NCBI GenBank assembly: GCA_023055355.1 | Contig: JALJCS010000001.1 | Span: forward strand, 49,171,381 to 49,235,380 | Direction: 5' to 3' | Length of the DNA: 64,000 bases | Source: Agelaius tricolor | Lineage: Eukaryota > Chordata > Aves > Passeriformes > Icteridae | Part shown: positions 55,621 through 64,000 of the stretch, piece by piece | How the letters are laid out: each line of letters starts with the position of its first letter | Numbering within the stretch: the stretch's first letter is position 1 | Translations under genes and position numbers: made by a program | Notes under the pieces: model-generated | Databases searched by the model: none | Told to the model about the DNA's origin: nothing | What the model saw: the letters and a program-made list of their open reading frames with translations, nothing else

Positions 55621-58600
55621 CCCCCAAGCAAACAAAACCAGTAGGAACTGGGGCTCTGTAGTCTAAGAGCAAAATGCATTACAGGCAGCCGCCAACTGCT
55701 GATGACAGGACAAATACTGACTTAAAATACTGCATGTAAACTGAAAGAGTGGGCTGAATTTGACTGATGGGACTATTTTGTCCTAAGTTTCTCTTCCTCT
55801 ACAGTGAGTATCCACAGCACAGAACACTTTGTTAGGATACAGTTCCTAGGCAGCTGAATAAACAAAATATTAAGCTACTCTTTTCTCACCTCCTTACATA
55901 ATTAAAACTATTCACAAATGAACAAGATTTAATGACAAAAGAATTGTCTGCTCTTATTATCTGTCCATACCACCTATCAAATTCCAGCCCATACATTTGC
56001 TCCGGATCCAGCTGTGCTGTCCCCAGTGACATGCATTCCAAATAAAACTGTTCTGGAATATCTGCAGCTAATTTTGATTAGACAACATCAAAAGTTTGAA
56101 CTTTCCTAAGTCATTTATCTCAGTGATTAATCAGCAACACAAGTAAAAACATTGGTCTTTTTCTAATTGGAATTTGTTGGCTTACCAGCAATCAGTGCAT
56201 TTAACCATTAGGATGCAGATCTTTGTTTGCTTGGGGGAAAAGAAGCATTTTTGTCACATAAAACTGCATCTCCTTTTGAAAAACCAGACAGATTAAGCTG
56301 GTTTGGATTCCTGCTATTAAGCAGTTTTTTCCAGCCCTCAAATCATTCAGAGGTTTATCCCTATCTCCTTTCAATATTTTCGTATTGACTTTTAAAGGTT
56401 GATAACAGAACTGAGCAAATACCAACATTAAAAGTAATAATCCTTAGATTGAGGTGAAGTTCCCACTTTCTCAAGGGTGACATTAGCTTTTGGGTTGGGA
56501 CTTTTTTTTATACATAGTTCCTCTATAATCATAAAGTGTACTAGGACTTCTTTCAAGGACACAATTCTCCTGTGTAAGCTGCACTTGATGGTCACCCTTG
56601 ACTTGCTGAGATCAGTGTGCTGAGTTTAAATTTATGGGACATCTGTTTTTCTGACATTGCCCAGTGCTTTTTCAATGAAAATATTCTATAAGACTGGTTC
56701 AGTGCCTGAAAAGAAATCTAAGATACTCGATCTGCACTTCCAATCTGTAACTACCAAGTTTGCATTTTCATCAGGGAATAAAATCAGGTTTGGCTGAGAA
56801 GAGCTATTCTTCATAGCATCACACTGATTTGTTTTAATTTAATTACAGTTTTTTGTCAGTTGAAGTCTGCATCACCATCCTACTATTATTCTGGGGATTG
56901 CTCTCTTGGTAGCCAGAACTGTCTGGCATAGCTCATTTGTCTTTTGTGTTTGGATTTTTGGTATAACTCAATACTGTCCATTTTTGGCTGCTCTATAATA
57001 TATTGAAATCAATATTTGTTGACTCACTCAACTTCAGAGCATCAGTTTTGCACATTAGTGTCTCAATGCCACTTTTACTACATCCTTATCCTAGCCTTTT
57101 TCAGCATGCCAACATTGAAGGACACAACTAGGGCATGGTTAGGGGCATATGTTTAATAGAGTATTGTTTATCTCTTTCTGAGTTTGGTGACAAATCCATA
57201 AGGAACTCCTGGAGAACCTTCCTGTCGTAATGACATTTCCAGGTTGGCACTATGTGGGAATGGAAGGAATTCTGCCTCTAGGTGACACACTGGCACCATG
57301 TCACTTAGTATGCCCAGACTAAGTTGTCAGATATTGGTGTCCTGGTCTAACTTGACAGAGGACAAAGAATGGTTTGAGTTGTGCAGGTATCCACCTGAAA
57401 GAGGAAGGTTAAGCCTATTTAACTGGAAATGCAGTGACACCTGAGAGCCACAATTGTAGTGCCTTGAGGGTGGAAGGGAACAAGAAAGGACTAAGAGACA
57501 CCCAGTCTGCCTGGGCTGCTGTCAGGGCTGCTGTCTGGCTTATTCTCCCTTCTCAAAATCTTCAACACTTTTGTTCCAGTGGAGCAGCTGTCCCAGCTCA
57601 GCACTTTGCTTCATATAGCTGACAGCTGTAGAGTTTTAATCCAATGCTGAATAGGTTTATCCTCCCAGGATATATGGCCTGGAAAATAAGGGCATCCTCC
57701 AAAAGAATGCTGTCAGCCTGCCACTGTAACCCTTTATGAATAGTTCAATAGGAGTGGGATTTTACTTTCTAAATAATCCTACAGTTTTCCAGTGCTTGTA
57801 ACACAGAATTTCTTAATAGTACTACCAATATTCAGTTTCACATATTCGCTGTTTTGGCAAGAGACTGAGATCTACTCATGTGGAACTTGCAGTTAGGGAA
57901 ATAGACTCTCAGGAGGAGGATCACCAATTTCAATATCCAGCATGAACTTCTACATGTCAAATTTTCATTTTGAAGCCTTTCCACAACACCACATGGGTAA
58001 GAAAGGCTCATAAACAAGCTTCAAAGGTTTTCTCGCTTCCTGACAATTAATTACAAATTTATCTTTTATATTCTACTCCACCTAGGAAAAGATAGTCAAT
58101 GTTCAATGGAGCATGGCCAAACACTTTAAGAGAGTATTTATGAACACTTATTCAGATTCCCAATAGTTGTCATTTGAGCAATATTCATGTCTGGTTCTTA
58201 TTGCTGTTTTCCAGGATGAGTTTTGTTTGAATAAATGTGTGGGAAATTACTAGCTTGTGCAAACCCATCTGTACCCCCAGATTAATAAGGATGAACATTG
58301 CTGGTTAAACAACTGCATTTAAGAAAATGAAGGCTTGTTCCTCAAACATTTTGTAAAGAGAAGCAAGTGTTAAATTCACTGGGGAACTTGAATGGGAAGA
58401 ACTAGATTCAGCCTCCTTCTAGTTGAAAGGGAAAAGTTATGTTATCTGAATATCTTCTAATATCAATGCAAATCCAACAAACAGAGTTTTGTTTTCACAC
58501 AATTTTGCACTACTCCCAATTAACTATGGCATACACCTAGATGTGGAATTCACCCCTGCAGATTTTTACAGCTTTCTGAGTATTGGCAGCTCAATAACCT

Positions 58601-59169
58601 GAAAAGACAACATCTGATGGCTGTGCTGAGCTCCATTCAGAATCCACTGGTCTCAACAGAGGGCCACCAATTAACTTCAGTGAGCATTTGATAGGTGCCT
58701 TATTGCTCTCTGCACCAGCACAGGACATGACCTTCTCTGCTTTGTCTACCAGAACTGCCAAATGCACATGCTTAAAATAATACTGTCAAATTTTCAAGGG
58801 ACTTATAAATCATTGATGGCTGTTAACATAATTCAAATATCCTTTAAGAAATTCATTTGTCTATAAAAATATTCAAGAGAGATTATGAATTAAAATTGTT
58901 TGAACAAAGGACCGTGATACTACAGAACAAACAATATGACTTGTCAGTAAAATGAAATACCTGGTTTTTGATAGACACACACCACTTAGGCAGTGGCTCA
59001 GCAGAAGAGGAAACAGCTTGTGATGCACAATGCCCATGTCACAAAATGCTATTAAGACACTCTGGATCTGTAGGTAGCAGTGCCAGACTGTAGGTTAAAT
59101 AATGAAGAATGAAGGCAAATCCTACATACTATGTATTGGTTTATTTTTCATGTTTCTTGTGTTACTCAT
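55621..59169. other. Intronic DNA without a recognised gene
   Basis: AT-rich. A 62-codon plus frame at 57434-57622 lies in a locally GC-richer patch and has no known domain. No repeat family recognised. Confidence 0.45.
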
Positions 59170-60319
59170 TTGCTTATTGAACTCACAAAGGAAGAAGCAA
59201 CTCTTGATTTAGTCTTAAGCCATATACAAATTGTTAAGACTTAACTATCCAAAAAGTGGTCTGCAATTGTGACTATACTTTAGTGATAAGACAAAAAAGA
59301 GCTGCATGTGAAATAAAAAAATCAGTAAAAGTAATGTTTGATTCAAAGCAAAATAAACTATATCAAGATGAGAAAGCTAATTTCAAGGACATTAAAAGGA
59401 GTAGCCAAAAGACTGAAATACTAAAAAATTACATAATGACTAGCCAGGAATAGTCAGAGCCAAAGTTCCAAAAGGATTTTAAAAGCTGGCATGAAAAAGC
59501 AAAAAAGTAAATTTCCTAATGCTATTAAAATAACCAAAACCAAATAAATAAAATTTAAAAAAATACTTTGAAAAGTCTAGGTTGTGCCCTAATGAGGGAA
59601 AGAAAACAGAGTATACCTTGACAATTGAAATACAAAACCTGAAAAAAGCAAGATGAAACAATTCTGAGACATAAAGGCATAGAATCTAATAACCCACCAT
59701 TCTTCAAATATTCAAGAAATGGGAAACTAGCCTGATATTCAATGATAGCAAATTATATAAAGAGAGCACTCAAGGAAGATAAAACCACAACAGAAAAGTT
59801 AAATTAATTCTCTCAGTCTGCTCTGCCAGTGAAGGCAGATAGGACAGTTCTCACACAATGGTCATTCCTTATGTAGGATGGAAATGAACCATTGTCTCTG
59901 AGTATCAATAGAACATATTTTAGAACAAATCCAATTCATAAGGTGGACTTCAAAAAATTTCCAATACCAGTTGATGTTCTATTGGGGCATGTTAATACCA
60001 GTTACAGAGGCCTTAGCACAAAAGCAAGCAGCAAAGTAGAAAAAAGCAATTTTATATTTTCGCATATCAGTTTTCATTTTTAACTGAATTTATGGAGAGT
60101 AGAGAGGCATAGACGGTAATCCAGTGAACAACAGACATGATATTTCTGCAGACTTCAGATATTTCTTCACAAAGCTAATTGGTAGGAACAATGACAAAAC
60201 AGTATTAAGGTACAAATAAATAAATATGTCATATCAGGGAAAAACTAACATAACTTTTCAGAAAATCCCCACATATCTCAGAAGCTAAATACCTTCTTTT
60301 TGGAGCAGGTAATCGTATG
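59170..60319 (+). mobile_element. Probable upstream part of an ancient CR1/L3-like LINE
   Basis: The A-rich plus strand, with text such as gaagaagcaactcttgattt near 59193 and ggacattaaaaggagtagcc near 59387, resembles the CR1 segment between endonuclease and reverse transcriptase. It leads directly into a better supported CR1 segment in the same orientation. The similarity is weak and the start is a guess. Confidence 0.4.
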
Positions 60320-61110
60320 AGTAATACTATACTAAGAGTATTTATGATTTAAGAAAGCTTATGATGAGGTCTCTTATTAAAGTCTCTGACAGAAATAGAG
60401 GTAGTACAGGATACAACAGAAGGTCTTGGATTAATAATTGGTTAACAGATAGGAACCAAAGTGTAGGAAATAAAATTTGTGTTAATAAAGTAAGGGTAAC
60501 ACACGAGGATAACCCTGTGTATAACAGCCTCTAAAATAAGCCTTAACATTTACAAAGAAGATTTTGTGGTAATTTTAAGGTATTTTCTGACAACATTCAT
60601 TCAGTGCATGGTGATAATTAAAAAAGTAATGGACAACTGGAAGTTTATCAGGAAAGGTCTGAGAGCAATACTGAAATTTTTACCTCATGAGGGAGTTTAA
60701 CCATGCTGTACCTTTACCCTGAATACTGAATGTAGCTTTGCTTGCCCACATTTCATATTGGAATTAGAAGTACAGAATAATGATCAGGATTAACAAATGA
60801 TGAATAGTTTTGTATGAACTTCTGAAGGTAATGCAGTTATCAAAAAATAGTTTTAAGGAAACATTTCTTCACACAAGATATAATTAATTTATAAGATTGA
60901 GGGAGAACTTCTTTATAGGGAGTGTTACTGAGCACTGGAACAGGCTGACCAGAAAGATTGTGGAATCTCCTCTCCAGGAGATATATAAATAAAAGCCATC
61001 TGGACAAAATCCTGAGTAACGTGCTTTAGTGGACCCTGCTTGAGCAGGGAGGCTGGATTAGATGATCTCTGGTGGTCTGTCCCAACCTTAACCATTTTGT
61101 GATTCTGTGA
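60320..61110 (+). mobile_element. Ancient CR1 LINE, ORF2 C-terminal region and 3' end
   Basis: In order, the plus strand shows gatttaagaaagcttatgat near 60349 (the D-F-S-K-A-F/Y-D block of reverse transcriptase), gttaacagataggaaccaaa near 60441, and atattggaattagaagtaca near 60756. Then comes actgagcactggaacaggct near 60928 and the terminal text ctggattagatgatctctgg, ending in ttttgtgattctgtga. The coding part is disrupted. The last 200 bp is better preserved than the rest, so two CR1 insertions of different age at one site is possible. Confidence 0.78.
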
Positions 61111-64000
61111 AACTCTAGAGACCAAAGTATAAATGATACAAAATGGGATTGGACAAACTCCTAAAGGAAACAGTCATGGGTGGCTGGTAGCCCTAGGACT
61201 TGGGAACTTGCTACAGACTGGAACTGTGGAGATATGCTCTGTCCTGCTCTTGTTTCTTTTCATATTCAGCCTCTCTCTCAACAGCCAACTTTTTGCTGGC
61301 AAACCAGATTTAGAAATTGTACTTTAAGATGTACATTAGTAGCAATAATAGTAATAATAGTGTTTGAGAAAACACTATTGAAAAATTAGAGCTGACCTGC
61401 TAATCTGAGCTGGTTACACACTGGAGGGCATTTGTGCCTTGCACGCCTCTCTCCAACCATGTCTGGTGATAACCCTCAGCATTCCTTAGATACCTATGGG
61501 TGAAAGGACAATTATTTCAGGTGCAATCATGTCCAATGAATTCATGGCCCTCCAGTTCAGACTGCAGGCACACATGTTAATTACTGCCATCTGTGACAGT
61601 GGTTTATGCAGCAAGCACTTCTGCCACCCAGAAGATAAAGTGAAATCCCTGTATTGCTTCATGTGGGTCAGGGAGCCACGGTTAATAATGACTTTGTTCA
61701 GCATTTTTCTGGGCTGCATGTGGCAGGTGCAATGCTTCTGGTCTCTCACTACTGTTACCAGCTCACTGATGTATCAGGCCCCTAAAGAATCTTTCTCAGT
61801 GGGTGACACTGCTTTAGTTATAATTTTACTCCATTTTACTCTATAATTTTAGCTTTTTGTTTTCTGTCTAAGAAACCTCAGTGCAAGCACCTCCATGTTA
61901 CAAACCTAAGTTCCAAAGGTATATTTTAGAGGCATTTGGACATAGCTTTTTGAGAAAGCTAAGGTCATTTAACATTTTTAAAAGTCCTCAGTGAGACAAG
62001 AAACATGCAGGAGTTAACAAGGATTGTAGGACATAAAAATCTGATAGCAAGGACATAATGCAGAAAAAAATAAAGCACAAATGAACACATTGTGCTGACT
62101 GATAAATATGAACTCTAGCAGTATTGCTGAGAAGGCAGGCACAGGAGTTCGATGAACCTTTTGAGCTGATATAACTCATGCAGCTGCCAGTTGTGTAGTT
62201 GAAAAGCTTTACTATTTGTGAATTTAGGAGTAATGCAAAGCAATATATTTTCAAGAAGGAATTTCTCTTGATCTCTATGGTGTTTGTCACCAACCATAAT
62301 TTTTCCAATGTTAATCTATGAAAATTATTCTCCCAGCACCTTCTAATTAATACAATTAATGGGATCCATCCAATGTAGGAATACTTGTTTTGAAACTAAT
62401 TTCTGTTTTCCTTGGGATATATGTCTTTCCTTTTTTTCATGTCACAAAGCCTCTGAAGATGATTAGTGAAGCAAGTTAAACATAAAAAAAATAGATTGAA
62501 ATCTGCATTTATGAACACACATCTCAGCCCAATTCATACCACTACATGAGCTTAACCTATAAGAGCATTTTTGTAATTGTTGTTATCTATAGAAATATTT
62601 GCACTCTCTAGAATTCCAAACATTTGAACTGGAACTCCTTAATCTGTTGCCTGACAATAATTTTATCAAAAAGTATTTATCATTGAGTGACACCATAGAA
62701 TTAATAATAAAACATCATCAGAAACACCTTTGAGAAATTAAACACAATTTTATGAAATTCATTCCTTTGAGCTATTTGATCAATATAGCCCCACTTATCT
62801 TCAAACAGAAGTGTTATCTTCCACCATATCTAAAGCTACTTTAGTAGGTTCTACTGAATGAACTTGTAAAAAATTCACAATTTTCTTGTGAAATTTGCAA
62901 TAAAGTGCAGGACTCGATCCTTTCCATCCTCTTTCCAACACATATAACCATGTTTATGATTTTCCTGTACAATGGATAGTATGCAGCAGTCAGGTTATCA
63001 AAAATCATTGTGAAGATAATATACTTACCATCTACTTTGATCTGAAAATATTTACAATTGTGCCATCTGCTTCATCATAATTCATTTTAAGCCTTATACT
63101 CAAGAAAAATGAACTGCCTGGCAATACAAATCTGACAAAATTTAATCAAGACAAGAAACATCTCACTGTTCTCTAAAATTAATTTCTAAACAGTCCAAAT
63201 TTGGTGCCATTATCTTAATCATTCAATTTCCAAAGTTTCTTCTGCAAAGTCTGCATGTTAATCTGTTGGAATGGAAACCTTGTTTATAAAGGGGTATTTG
63301 TACAATAAAGCGTAAGCATGGTCCATAAATTGCAAACAGCATTCAAATGAATGCTCACATACATTTTAAAATGCTCAATATATTTTATAAGGCTAACAGG
63401 TAGGCAATGATTGAAATGTAGTCCAGGTAGAGGCACTAAGTATTTCTATTAGCTTATTCAGAAGTGGCGTACTTGGAAGATGAGGTGATAAAAGGACATT
63501 TACACCATCATCTCTCCTGCTCCCTGTACAAGAGGAACAGGAAAAGTGAGGAATTTGGTGGAGACTTCATGCTGATCACTAGCCGGGGTGCAGTTGTCTT
63601 GTGGGTTTTGGAAGTCAATGTAACCTACAGCGATCTCATAACCACGCTGTATTTTCTCATGGCAACCCCAGGAATTCATTTTCTCTGCATTCAGCATGGA
63701 AGTAGCACAGCAGTGGTGCTCGCTATCTCTTGCCTTGTTCTGGGGGCAGCCCGGGGGCTCTTCCCCAGGAAAGGAAGAAAGTGTCCCCTGTAATTCTTCA
63801 CAGTGCTACCAAAGCACCAGTGGCTGCCTGGTCTAAGCTGAGAATCCCTGACTCTGAGGTTATCTTGCTAAAGATCAGAATATCTCACTTGGAAAGTTAC
63901 CCTTGGCAAGTGTCACTCCTTCTGCCCTTATCACGCTAAGGATTGTGCCTAATTTTAACCAATGTACTTTTTGATGCCTTTGATTTCCATAGGAAGTTTG
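61111..64000. other. Intronic DNA without a recognised gene
   Basis: Contains a hairpin at 61356-61379 (arms aatagtgttt and aaacactatt, 4-base loop) next to a short TAA-type repeat. The 116-codon plus frame at 61496-61846 and the 109-codon plus frame at 63464-63793 have no domain I recognise. The second lies in a GC-richer patch. Confidence 0.45.

Noticed and set aside
59256..59453. 65-codon plus-strand Lys-rich frame as an independent gene
   Set aside because: It lies within probable ancient CR1 sequence and is best seen as a fragment of that element or a chance A-rich frame.

Overview
The window is vertebrate nuclear DNA, most likely from a bird. It is AT-rich, has no bacterial-style gene packing, and its recognisable interspersed repeats are CR1 LINEs, the dominant retrotransposon of birds and other sauropsids. 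No Alu, L1 or mammalian SINE is visible.

One coding exon can be supported. It lies on the minus strand at 32092-32341 and is an internal exon of a group I metabotropic glutamate receptor, best matched to GRM1 (mGlu1). It encodes roughly residues 234-317 of the extracellular Venus-flytrap ligand-binding domain, including the Tyr236, Glu292 and Gly293 glutamate contacts. Both splice sites are present. No other GRM1 exon is visible, so about 31.7 kb on the 5' side and 32.1 kb on the 3' side look like intron. The gene reads from high to low coordinates.

Layout: 1-32085 is the downstream intron, with CR1 3' ends at 1.9, 5.9-6.7 and 9.2 kb and several inverted repeats, the strongest at 23.8 kb and a cluster at 28.7-28.8 kb. 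The exon and its splice sites follow. 32342-64000 is the upstream intron, with a GC-rich block at 41.5-42.9 kb, a CT-rich tract at 44.0 kb, old CR1 remnants at 47.1, 50.1-51.1 and about 59.2-61.1 kb, and a 21-bp tandem duplication carrying two octamer motifs at 55.6 kb.

No novel multi-gene system is visible. The nearly perfect 22-bp hairpin at 23811-23860 and the nested inverted repeats at 28677-28826 are the structures least explained by known repeats. Most open reading frames in the window are short, lack codon-level or motif support, and are treated as chance.
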